Counted from the first letter of the stretch, positions 7,747 through 13,876 are shown. The stretch is 13,876 nt of DNA from Phycisphaerales bacterium (GCA_014879435.1 JACSSB010000257.1:1-13876); one strand, 5' to 3'. Notes: generated by a model not told the origin, from the letters alone. Translations and numbers: made by a program.

Positions 7747-8454
7747 TTATGGGCCGGTAGTGCGGCCAATAGCCCAGATTTCGATATCCGCCGCACCGCT
7801 GGCGCGCAGGATGCGAGAGCACTCGGCGACGGTACTGGCGGTGGTGACTACATCATCCATGAGCGCTACTCGTCGCCCTGACAAAGATTGATCGGCGGCG
7901 AACGCTCCTAAAAGATTCTCTTGGCGACGGATGGCATCCAATTGGGTTTGTGGAAGCGTATGGCGCACACGGCGCAGCCCGTGGATCAGCAGCGGGATAC
8001 GCCAGCGACGGGCACTGGGACGTGCCAATTCCAGAGCCTGATTAAAGCCACGCTCTCGCAGGCGTAGCGGATGCAGCGGTACCGGGATGATACAATCGGG
8101 CAGTGGTGCATTCCGCTCGGCCAATGCTGCTGCGAACAACTCGCCCAATAGGCGAGCGTGGCTCAATCGATGGTGGAATTTTAGTCCGAGAATTAAAAAA
8201 TCCATGGGTGGTCGATAACAAAAAGGTACGAAAGCGCGATCGAAATCGTGTGGTTGCAGTCGGCAACGGGTGCAGAGTTCGCCCGAATCTGTCGCAAGTA
8301 GTAAGGCGCAACCTGGACAAGCCGGTCTATTGCGCGGCAGATCGGCGTAGCAGTCAGCGCACAGATCGCGATCAGCGGTACCGGCCGCTCCGCACAGCAG
8401 GCAGATTGGTGGTAGGAGTGCGTATTGCGGCGCACGCGTCCAGCCGAAAATCAC
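7747..8454 (-). CDS. comF: ComF family phosphoribosyltransferase-like protein
   Basis: ComF proteins are cytosolic and needed for natural transformation in several bacteria, where they act with the DNA-uptake machinery after ssDNA entry; Escherichia coli GntX belongs to the same family. The 235-residue product has the usual two parts. An N-terminal zinc-binding region carries four CxxC pairs (C18/C21, C32/C35, C46/C49, C61/C64). A type-I phosphoribosyltransferase fold follows, with RERGFNQA (133-140) and the PRPP-binding VALMDDVVTTAST (196-208). The reading frame begins with GTG and has no strong Shine-Dalgarno; no other start fits upstream of the first cysteines. It is divergent from the membrane-protein gene at 8553, with 98 bases shared between them. 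A role in competence here is inferred from the family only. Confidence 0.9.
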   Translation of the reverse strand: MIFGWTRAPQYALLPPICLLCGAAGTADRDLCADCYADLPRNRPACPGCALLLATDSGELCTRCRLQPHDFDRAFVPFCYRPPMDFLILGLKFHHRLSHARLLGELFAAALAERNAPLPDCIIPVPLHPLRLRERGFNQALELARPSARRWRIPLLIHGLRRVRHTLPQTQLDAIRRQENLLGAFAADQSLSGRRVALMDDVVTTASTVAECSRILRASGAADIEIWAIGRTTGP

Positions 8455-8552
8455 GACATGCCGTCTTGAATCAACCGCGCTGCGGCGGATTCCTGGACCC
8501 TTCCGGTTTCCCGGTGGGGAGCGAATTCTTTGATGATACTAAAGGCTCTGCG

Positions 8553-8993
8553 ATGCATGTCCTAGAACAAAGTGAAAATACCGTCATCGGTAAGATAGCA
8601 CGCGGTTCGTCCGCCCGGCGGGCTGCCACTCTGATGAACTATGGCAATCTGATCGCGATTTTGGTGCCATTCCCATTATTGATTTTCTGGTTTGGCGCCT
8701 CAATGCTGGTATATGCAATGAATCGCCATCATCCTAATCCAAAAGTGGGATATTACACGCAACAGGCGGCCTATCGCTTCTATGGTGTCACTGGTTTCTT
8801 CACCGTGGTCGCGACCTTTATTCCCGGTAACGGCTGGATCTGGTATTTGATCGCTTGGATATTGGCGGCGCTGATTCTCATTCCTTGGTCCATCGTGGAT
8901 CTGCGACGAATCTATCGTGACGAATGGATGGATATTCCTCTGGATGACATGGGCCATCCCCTGCCCGATACCATCTTGTCCCCCAGTAGCTGA
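8553..8993 (+). CDS. Small inner-membrane protein of unknown function
   Basis: This 146-residue protein is not one I recognise. It begins MHVLEQSENTVIGKIARG, a soluble basic stretch. A long hydrophobic segment follows (about 30-54, LIAILVPFPLLIFWFGASML), then a His/Asn/Tyr-rich loop (NRHHPNPKVGYYTQQAAYRFYG). A hydrophobic region rich in Trp/Phe comes next (about 78-115, possibly two helices), then an acidic-Pro cytosolic tail ending PLPDTILSPSS. I chose ATG 8553 because AAAGG lies seven bases upstream and because the sequence before it antisense-overlaps comF. It is divergent from comF and lies 73 bases before the GGDEF-domain gene on the same strand, so the two could share a transcript. The paired-helix topology suggests a membrane anchor or sensor, which is inference. 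Confidence 0.7.
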   Translation: MHVLEQSENTVIGKIARGSSARRAATLMNYGNLIAILVPFPLLIFWFGASMLVYAMNRHHPNPKVGYYTQQAAYRFYGVTGFFTVVATFIPGNGWIWYLIAWILAALILIPWSIVDLRRIYRDEWMDIPLDDMGHPLPDTILSPSS

Positions 8994-9066
8994 CTTCAGG
9001 TATTCAATCTTAATCTTTACGACTCAAGTATGGCGCAATGGTGTCTACCTGCGCTTTTAGGAAGCG

Positions 9067-10077
9067 ATGACGATGAGCGACGATGAAGAGGTCTCATTAG
9101 AGGCACTTGGTTTGCCAGCCTTTCTACAAGAGCTGAGCAGCGTCGCGGTCGCGCTATTGGATGACGACGGCCATATTCTGATGGCCAATCACGGTTTTCG
9201 GCAGTTGGTGGTGCCACCGAAAGTCGCGAACCAGCTTTGGGATGCACGAACACTGTTGATCAGCCCACGTCTGGAAGATGTGCGAGCATTGGTGCCCTAT
9301 GAGAGTGATACATTGTTGTTATATCGGGGGATGTTGAATATCGCCCGTGCGGATCAACAAGATCGCCCCATGCAGGGCCACATCTATCGTTGGCCGCGAG
9401 GGCGACTCTTGGTGGCGGCCGAATATGATGTGGAAGGGCTGGAAGCGTTGGGAGCAACCGTATTACGACTGAACGATGAGTTAGCCGAGATCCAGCGCCA
9501 GTTGTTGCGCAACAATCGAGAGATAAAACGCGACAAGGCTGCACTAAAAAAACAGATGTATTCCGATCCATTGATCGAAGCCAGTGACTGGCGACGATTG
9601 GAAGAAATCTTGGCAACGGAAGTGGAACGCAGTCGCCGCCATCGCCATCCACTCTGTTTGCTAGTCGTGGACTTGGATCATTTCGGGCAAATCAACGACC
9701 GTTGGGGGCATGCGACCGGTAATATGATTTTGCGGGATTTTGCCGCCCTGTTGCGTGAGTACAGTCGGCAAAGCGATTGGGTGGTGCGCTCCGATGGTGG
9801 AGAATTTATTGTGTTGCTGCCGGAAACCTTGTTGGAATCTGCGGTGGCCTGTGCCGAGCGAATTCGTCAACGGCTAGAAGGTCAGCCCATCCTGCCGCGA
9901 TGTGGACCCGTGACCGCTAGTTTTGGAGTGGCGATGCGAGTGGAGGGAGAAGGTGGTGTGGATTTGCTGCGGCGGGCCGAGCGGGCGTTGTCCCGCTCGA
10001 AGCGGGAGGGCCGTAACCGGGTGACCCAGTCGGTCATTTCTGGTCAGAATGCGGCTTCAAATGTGAGTAGTTGTTGA
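9067..10077 (+). CDS. PAS-coiled coil-degenerate GGDEF protein
   Basis: The 336-residue protein has an N-terminal PAS-like region (about 18-115, with VALLDDDGHILMANHGFRQL), a coiled coil (about 125-164) and a GGDEF domain (about 166-322). The domain keeps VDLDHFGQINDRWGH (201-215) and ends SKREGRNRV (311-319), but key catalytic features are lost. The signature is DGGEF (243-247), so the metal/catalytic acidic residue aligned to GG[D/E]EF is Gly245. The usual LTGLxNR is replaced by LIEASDWR, and the GD of the GHxxGD motif is GN (218-219). In contrast the product-inhibition motif RxxD (RQSD, 234-237) is at exactly the right distance. It is therefore probably a c-di-GMP receptor or inactive scaffold rather than a cyclase; the family assignment is firm, the activity call is inference. 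ATG 9067 follows AGGA closely; ATG 9073 is an alternative. Confidence 0.88.
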   Translation: MTMSDDEEVSLEALGLPAFLQELSSVAVALLDDDGHILMANHGFRQLVVPPKVANQLWDARTLLISPRLEDVRALVPYESDTLLLYRGMLNIARADQQDRPMQGHIYRWPRGRLLVAAEYDVEGLEALGATVLRLNDELAEIQRQLLRNNREIKRDKAALKKQMYSDPLIEASDWRRLEEILATEVERSRRHRHPLCLLVVDLDHFGQINDRWGHATGNMILRDFAALLREYSRQSDWVVRSDGGEFIVLLPETLLESAVACAERIRQRLEGQPILPRCGPVTASFGVAMRVEGEGGVDLLRRAERALSRSKREGRNRVTQSVISGQNAASNVSSC

Positions 10078-10087
10078 TAGAGACGGA

Positions 10088-10115
10088 TTGAAGTATTAGG
10101 AACCGAGAATATTTT
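10088..10115 (+). promoter_or_regulatory. Candidate promoter for the 72-residue gene
   Basis: TTGAAG (10088-10093) and TATTTT (10110-10115) are 16 bases apart in the AT-rich gap after the GGDEF gene. T-rich sequence continues to about 10157. The 72-codon gene begins 64 bases further on. The hexamers match the sigma-70 consensus at 4 of 6 and 4 of 6 positions, and there is no experimental support. Confidence 0.3.
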
Positions 10116-10179
10116 TATTTTTGGCGCGGTTTTTGCTTAATTTTTAACTATTTCTCCATTTCAGCCTCAGGGACTCCTC

Positions 10180-10398
10180 ATGTTGCAAACCGTCGCCACC
10201 GTTCCCACGTCTCATATGATCGAATTGCTGGAACTCATTGAGCTTGCGAGTCGTCTCGATGCCGAGCCACGCCTGAGTGAATACTTACAAAATTGTCGCC
10301 GCACTGGTTACGAACCGCCGCTTGAGTTGCTTGACCTAGCGCGTGACCACATTGAGCGCAAACGGTCGCTATTACATGGAGCCAGGGGTACTATTTGA
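10180..10398 (+). CDS. Small hypothetical protein, 72 residues
   Basis: I do not recognise this protein. It is predicted mostly helical, with a Leu/Glu-rich first helix (MIELLELIELASRLDAE, 14-30), a middle EYLQNCRRTGYEPP with one Cys, and a basic C-terminal helix (LARDHIERKRSLLHGARG). It has no membrane segment and no signal peptide. AGGGA lies six bases before the ATG, which is good evidence that it is translated. GC and codon use resemble its neighbours. It has its own promoter-like upstream region and converges on ureE; the hairpin at 10406-10446 starts eight bases after its stop. The amphipathic helices suggest a small protein-binding or DNA-associated protein, but no function can be given. 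Confidence 0.6.
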   Translation: MLQTVATVPTSHMIELLELIELASRLDAEPRLSEYLQNCRRTGYEPPLELLDLARDHIERKRSLLHGARGTI

Positions 10399-10405
10399 TA
10401 CCAAG

Positions 10406-10446
10406 AACGGTTCACTTTAATCATAATCAGGCTAAAATGAACCGTT
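10406..10446. terminator. Hairpin in the convergent gap before ureE
   Basis: AACGGTTCA (10406-10414) and TGAACCGTT (10438-10446) are perfect 9-bp arms. After one mismatch, TTTA (10416-10419) and TAAA (10433-10436) extend the stem around a 13-base loop. It lies just after the stop of the 72-residue gene and 116 bases beyond the ureE stop, a natural place for a two-way terminator. Neither flank carries a proper T-tract, so termination strength is doubtful. Confidence 0.45.
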
Positions 10447-10561
10447 TGGATTCAGACTTTGTCCTCATGAAGCGAAGGATTTTCTCGCCTCCATTGGCGG
10501 TTTCGTACTATTTTTCTGACGATGAACCGCAAGTGTCTGAATTTGTCGTTTGAGCGTGGTC

Positions 10562-11023
10562 TTAGGTATGGTGATGATGCTCACTACGGTAGGCGCCTAT
10601 TTCTGGCTCGAACAGCGCCTGTTCCCGGTTCACCGCCAACCCCAATTCTCGCACCATTCCATCCAATACCTGATCATGCAAATACCGCACCCAACCTGGG
10701 CCGATCTGCAAGGCGACGTGGCGATTACCGAGATGATAGGCGGCTCGCGCCAGCAGCAGAGCGTTATCGGCGCGAGCAGTAGAGACAATTTCCGAAGCAG
10801 CTCGTACTTCCACGATGAGGCCACTCGTGGCACGTAAGCGGTCACCATGGCGCAATATCGTACCGCGTGGCAGGAACAGCCCCGCATTCTGGCCATTGTC
10901 GAGTCGTGTGCGTAACCGGCTCTTTTGTCGTTGCTCAAACGGCAAGGTAAGCGTGGTTTGAGCGGGGAGTAGCTCAGGTAAGCGTTCAGTGATCTGTAAT
11001 TCTGGTTTTTCGTCAGTGTTCAT
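10562..11023 (-). CDS. ureE: Urease accessory protein UreE (nickel chaperone), orphan
   Basis: UreE is a homodimeric cytosolic metallochaperone that delivers Ni2+ to the UreG-UreF-UreD-urease assembly. The 153-residue product shows the family's N-terminal domain (LTLPFEQRQKSRLRTRL, then GLFLPRGTILRHGDRL) and the central ARAAYHLGNRHVALQIG. A C-terminal LHDQVLDGMV follows, then a short histidine tail (HHHH) just before the end. The Klebsiella UreE pair His110/His112 corresponds here to His-Asp-Gln, so the second histidine is replaced. I chose ATG 11023 because homologous sequence begins soon after; ATG 11035 and TTG 11059 are possible, and none has a clear ribosome binding site. No urease structural or other accessory gene is in the window. 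The gene upstream (11198) is divergent and unrelated. Confidence 0.9.
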   Translation of the reverse strand: MNTDEKPELQITERLPELLPAQTTLTLPFEQRQKSRLRTRLDNGQNAGLFLPRGTILRHGDRLRATSGLIVEVRAASEIVSTARADNALLLARAAYHLGNRHVALQIGPGWVRYLHDQVLDGMVRELGLAVNREQALFEPEIGAYRSEHHHHT

Positions 11024-11197
11024 CTCTCGGCTCATCGTAGTCAGCACGAACGTATTCAATCATAATCGCAAGCTTTGCGAATTGCCCACCTTCGCTTTGC
11101 TGGATGAGAATGGGTTCTGCAATAGCCTTGTCCAGTCTTCCCGTTCGCTCCCGAGCGGCTCTTTGGATGCAGTACAATTTCTATCCCGAGGTTTTCG

Positions 11198-11704
11198 ATG
11201 ACTTTGCTCGATCGAGCGGCTGTTTGGAGGTTATTCGGATTTGTGGTACTCGCTCTACTGGTGATAAAGAGCACCCATGCTGGAATTTTTGAAGAGGACG
11301 ATCTGATAATGGTACAGGGAGCACCAGGAGTCATCCATTTCAAGCACGATTCGGATCATGCCAAGTACTCTTGGTTGGTCGGTGCGGAGTGGCAGTCTCC
11401 TTCGCATTGGGTGGCAGGGGCTTCTTATTTCAATAATAGCTTTAACCAAAAGTGCGAGTATTTATACTTCGGGAAGTCATGGCCATTGGATTCTATTAGC
11501 CATAATCTGTACTTCAAGCTTACTGGTGGTATCCTGCTTGGTTATAAGAAACCCTACGAAAACAAGATTCCATTTAATCATAATGGAGTAGCGCCCGGCG
11601 CGGTACCTGGGCTCGGTTATCGATTTGGTGATTTCAATGTGCAGATGAATATGCTTGGTACGGCAGGGCTGATGTTTACCGTTGGCTACGACTTGTTCAA
11701 ATAG
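11198..11704 (+). CDS. Small outer-membrane beta-barrel protein
   Basis: The 168-residue product has a signal peptide (hydrophobic run about 11-25, likely cleavage after THA at 28) and a mature part of alternating aromatic/aliphatic and polar residues that reads as amphipathic beta-strands. Examples are WLVGAEW, WVAGASYFNNSFNQKCEYLYFGK, LYFKLTGGILLGYKKPY, and a C-terminal strand ending VGYDLFK. NSF(N/G)Q-YLYxGK, KLTGG-LLxGY and IPFNHxGVAP recall a proteobacterial family often auto-annotated 'sn-glycerol-3-phosphate transporter', a name I consider doubtful; the lengths match. GAGG lies six bases before the ATG. The final residue is Lys rather than the Phe typical of barrels, which could weaken BAM targeting. 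It is divergent from ureE (174 bases shared) and followed by the DUF2934 gene. GC is lower than in the genes to the left. Confidence 0.65.
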   Translation: MTLLDRAAVWRLFGFVVLALLVIKSTHAGIFEEDDLIMVQGAPGVIHFKHDSDHAKYSWLVGAEWQSPSHWVAGASYFNNSFNQKCEYLYFGKSWPLDSISHNLYFKLTGGILLGYKKPYENKIPFNHNGVAPGAVPGLGYRFGDFNVQMNMLGTAGLMFTVGYDLFK

Positions 11705-11808
11705 CCAATAGTATTTTCTAAGGCGGTATTGCGATATCTTTTTCTCAGGTTTACCTGATGCGTCGTGGGGCAGCTAAGAAGCCGACTGATCCAAGGAAAT
11801 TTCAATCT

Positions 11809-11825
11809 GATAGCATGGAGCTATC
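11809..11825. repeat. Short hairpin between the barrel and DUF2934 genes
   Basis: GATAGC (11809-11814) and GCTATC (11820-11825) are perfect 6-bp arms with a 5-base loop, followed on the plus strand by TCCTTT. It could be a weak terminator for the outer-membrane protein gene or a structured leader of the DUF2934 gene 28 bases downstream. The remainder of 11705-11852 shows no gene. Confidence 0.28.
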
Positions 11826-11852
11826 TCCTTTACGAATTTCTGGAGTCAAGCT

Positions 11853-12065
11853 ATGGCCAATCGCATGCGAATCTCTCAAGAAATCTCTATCAATCAGTGG
11901 CATCAGATGATTGCGGAGGCTGCTTATTACCTTGCCGAGCATCGGGGATTTCAAGGAGGAAATCCCTTAGATGATTGGTTGGAAGCAGAGCGTGAAATCA
12001 GTTGCTTATTTCGGCCCGAATGGTTACCGCGTGGTGCTTTGGTGTTCTTGGATGCTCATGGGTAA
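11853..12065 (+). CDS. DUF2934 family small protein
   Basis: The 70-residue product carries the DUF2934 pattern: a helix with IAEAAYYLAEHRGFQGG (20-36), then NPLDDWLEAEREI (37-49), in which the RGF-GG turn and the DDWLEAE motif are the diagnostic parts. The function of the family is unknown; members are short, soluble and often found near regulatory or stress genes. GGAG lies seven bases before the ATG, and the length is normal for the family. The last 20 residues (CLFRPEWLPRGALVFLDAHG) are outside the conserved core and look like local drift. It ends 14 bases before the glycosyltransferase ATG, so the two may be co-transcribed, but the inverted repeat at 12092-12161 could interrupt this. Confidence 0.75.
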   Translation: MANRMRISQEISINQWHQMIAEAAYYLAEHRGFQGGNPLDDWLEAEREISCLFRPEWLPRGALVFLDAHG

Positions 12066-12079
12066 ACTATCTGATTACT

Positions 12080-13876
12080 ATGAAAGCTGATAAATCGCCA
12101 ATCAATGGAGTTCGAATATTATTGATGGGCTTGGCCATCATCGCCATTGATTTGGCGATTTTTTATATATTTTTTGGCCAAGATAATCCGGCAAATGTTT
12201 CTCATCTTGTGGGCTTTTTATCCGCAGCAGTTGTTCAGTATTTTTTGATTTATCTTTGGGTGCCACGCGGTATTAATTTTCGAAAAATAATAGATTGGTC
12301 GATAGAGTTTATTATTATTACTCTATTGATGATGTTTTTGCAGGGTGGAATTCTATCTTCTTTAACTCAAATATCAAATATATCATTAAAATGGGCTATT
12401 TTAGTCTGTGTTGTAATTTCTTCGGCGCTATATTTTTCTTCTAGTGTGGGCGCTCTCTATTTAAGATTTTACGATACAAAGTCTGTTTATAAAAAACACT
12501 ATTATTGGATATGGGTTACGCTTTATTTAATTATTTTGCGTTTTTCTTATCTTGCAGCACCAGAATTATTTTATGAGGAAGCCTATTATTGGAATTATGC
12601 AATGCATCTGGATATAGGATATCTAGATCATCCGCCATTAGTTGCCTGGATAATCGCATTCTTTATTAAATTAATGGGTGATAATGAATTTGCTGTTCGA
12701 TTTGGTGCATTCATATGCTGGTTCATAACCGCACTATTTTTATATAAGCTCAATTCTCTTGTTTGTAGTAATAATAAATCAAAAACTATTCAAGTAGTCT
12801 TGCTGGCTGCAGCGCTGCCTGCTTATTTCGCGACAGGTTGGGCGATGACTCCTGATGCGCCGCTAGTAGCATGTTGGGCTATGGCGCTGTATTTTTTTTA
12901 TAAAGCATTGATTAAGGAGTCACAGGTTGCTTGGGTAGGTGTTGGTCTTGCAGTAGGGTTGGGAATGTTGGCGAAATATACGATAGCTCTTTTAGGTATT
13001 TCCGCAATCGTTTTTCTGCTCATTGATCGCAATTCAAGAAAGTGGTTCATTAGGCCACAGCCCTATATAGCAATCGCTATTGCTTTAGCAATATTTTCTC
13101 CAGTTCTTATTTGGAATTTTAACCACGATTGGATATCATTTTTATATCAGAGTCGGGGTAGGGTTGGTGATCATTCTGAATTCTCTCTACCTTATCTGAT
13201 AGGGACGATGATTTTGATCATAACACCAACAGGAATTTTGTCTCTGGTTGCGATTTTATTATATAAAAAACTACTTTTTACAGATGATAATGGGGTTTGT
13301 ATTTACTCAGCAGATATTCAAAAGCAGCGAGGTTATCTGCTATTGATGATCCTTAGCTTATTTCCAGTTATGGTGTTTGTGTTTATCAGTTTATTTAGAG
13401 AAACCAAATTTCACTGGACTGCGCCATGTTGGCTTGGCATCGTACCTTATATGGCGCTAATCGTAGCGGGTGGCTCACAATTTGGTTCGCATAAATTCCT
13501 GGATTGGGTGCATCGTATTTGGCCAGCTACAATCATAATTTGCTCCTTACTCTACGGTGCCTTTTTATATCATTTTGGATTGGGTTTTCCGGAGATTTCT
13601 TATCCTTATAATTACCATTTGTTGGGATGGAATGATTTTGGGCGTGAAATTGAATTGTTGGTAAATCACCTTGAGCACCAGATGGGTGAAAAGATACTTG
13701 TTATTGGTATGGATAGAAATAGAATTGCAAGTGGTCTTGCTTTTTATCGTACTAAAGCGGGTCTTTCTTTTGATAAAGGAACCAAGCAAGATCCTGCATT
13801 TCAAACTTCTAGTTGGCATTTATTTGGTGGAAATGGCCTGATGTATGAATATTGGTTCCCTGTTGATCAGCAAAAG
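12080..13876 (+). CDS. GtrA-like domain fused to family-39 glycosyltransferase, 3'-truncated by window
   Basis: The frame is open for 599 codons from ATG 12080 to the window edge. Residues about 8-130 form four hydrophobic helices with GtrA-like features (VRILLMGLAIIAIDLAIFY; GFLSAAVVQYFLIYLWV); GtrA proteins are thought to flip or handle undecaprenyl-linked sugars. Residues from about 141 form a PMT-type glycosyltransferase: APELFYEEAYYWNYAM (160-175, acidic catalytic pair), GYLDHPPLVAW (180-190), TGWAMTPDAPL and GLAVGLGMLAKYT further on, then FRETKFHWTAPCWLG. Such enzymes transfer a sugar from a polyprenyl-phosphate donor to lipid A, O-antigen, teichoic-like polymers or proteins in the periplasm. 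The start has no clear ribosome binding site. Base composition is very AT-rich. The acceptor cannot be told. The C-terminal part beyond residue 599 is outside the window. Confidence 0.88.
   Translation, partial: MKADKSPINGVRILLMGLAIIAIDLAIFYIFFGQDNPANVSHLVGFLSAAVVQYFLIYLWVPRGINFRKIIDWSIEFIIITLLMMFLQGGILSSLTQISNISLKWAILVCVVISSALYFSSSVGALYLRFYDTKSVYKKHYYWIWVTLYLIILRFSYLAAPELFYEEAYYWNYAMHLDIGYLDHPPLVAWIIAFFIKLMGDNEFAVRFGAFICWFITALFLYKLNSLVCSNNKSKTIQVVLLAAALPAYFATGWAMTPDAPLVACWAMALYFFYKALIKESQVAWVGVGLAVGLGMLAKYTIALLGISAIVFLLIDRNSRKWFIRPQPYIAIAIALAIFSPVLIWNFNHDWISFLYQSRGRVGDHSEFSLPYLIGTMILIITPTGILSLVAILLYKKLLFTDDNGVCIYSADIQKQRGYLLLMILSLFPVMVFVFISLFRETKFHWTAPCWLGIVPYMALIVAGGSQFGSHKFLDWVHRIWPATIIICSLLYGAFLYHFGLGFPEISYPYNYHLLGWNDFGREIELLVNHLEHQMGEKILVIGMDRNRIASGLAFYRTKAGLSFDKGTKQDPAFQTSSWHLFGGNGLMYEYWFPVDQQK
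12092..12161 (+). promoter_or_regulatory. Nested inverted repeat with T-tract across the start of the glycosyltransferase gene
   Basis: AAATCGCCAATCAATGG (12092-12108) pairs with 12144-12161 (CCATTGATTTGGCGATTT), the only imperfection being one extra T. Inside the loop, TGATGG (12123-12128) and CCATCA (12135-12140) form a second hairpin. TTTATATATTTTTT-rich sequence follows the right arm at once. This is a strong intrinsic-terminator shape, but it lies inside codons 5-28 of the called gene. It could be a terminator for the DUF2934 transcript, or an attenuator. Alternatively it may be a coincidence in an AT-rich hydrophobic coding segment, because the arms encode ordinary GtrA-like residues. 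Confidence 0.55.

Noticed and set aside
8103..8552. N-terminal 150-codon extension of the small membrane protein
   Set aside because: The extension is antisense to comF and low-complexity Arg-rich. The ATG at 8553 with AAAGG upstream gives a sensible membrane protein.
10437..10553. 38-residue plus-strand frame starting MNRLDSDFVLMKRR in the gap before ureE
   Set aside because: It has an AGG five bases upstream but begins inside the right arm of the hairpin and resembles nothing I know. It is too short to support without conservation data.
10550..10837. Plus-strand frames over ureE
   Set aside because: They are antisense to a clear ureE and have no recognisable content.
11066..11080. TCGCAA-GCT-TTGCGA palindrome upstream of ureE
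   Set aside because: It has 6-bp arms with a 3-base loop, close to what chance allows. There is no supporting promoter element around it.
13565..13819. 84-codon minus-strand frame over the glycosyltransferase
   Set aside because: It is a shadow in AT-rich DNA opposite a continuous conserved coding frame; the Lys/Ile/Asn-rich translation is expected by chance.
1..13876. CRISPR arrays, tRNA/rRNA genes, transposases or integrases
   Set aside because: I looked for regular direct repeats, cloverleaf-like sequences and DDE or recombinase motifs on both strands and saw none.

Overview
The window looks like part of a gammaproteobacterial chromosome. The evidence is the yajC-secD-secF order, a ComF of the usual proteobacterial form, a UreE, and intermediate-to-high GC in the conserved genes. 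I cannot place it to genus. Almost every base up to about 11.0 kb belongs to recognisable or at least well-formed genes. The last part (12.07-13.88 kb) is strikingly AT-rich and probably begins a cell-surface glycan or acquired region.

Layout: (1) 1-38 holds the first 12 codons of a CheY-like response regulator on the minus strand. (2) 168-3401, minus strand, is the yajC-secD-secF cluster for the accessory proton-motive-force-coupled part of the Sec translocase. (3) 3402-3705 is a 304-base non-coding stretch with a TATAAT box, two hairpins and four TAATCC units. (4) 3706-8454, minus strand, holds pgm (phosphoglucomutase), a stand-alone DUF2126 putative amidoligase and a ComF phosphoribosyltransferase; spacing of 120-141 bases suggests loosely linked units rather than a tight operon. 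(5) 8553-10398, plus strand, holds a small two-to-three-helix membrane protein of unknown function, a PAS-coiled coil-GGDEF protein with a degraded active site but an intact RxxD inhibitory site, and a 72-residue unknown. (6) 10562-11023, minus strand, is an orphan ureE, convergent with the previous genes and separated from them by a hairpin. (7) 11198-12065, plus strand, holds a small outer-membrane beta-barrel protein and a DUF2934 protein. (8) 12080 to the window end, plus strand, is an open, 3'-truncated fusion of a GtrA-like membrane domain with a family-39 (PMT-type) glycosyltransferase. It is open for 599 codons and has a large nested inverted repeat with a T-tract across its first 28 codons.

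How the genes work together: YajC, SecD and SecF form one complex. The other genes do not make an obvious pathway. pgm supplies glucose-1-phosphate for nucleotide sugars or glycogen, and the GtrA-GT39 protein would use polyprenyl-linked sugars, but they are 7 kb apart and in different orientation. I do not see a clear undescribed defence or mobile system. The items most worth checking are the receptor-like GGDEF protein with its small membrane-protein neighbour, the GtrA-GT39 fusion with its structured leader, and the DUF2126 protein lacking its usual transglutaminase-type partners.
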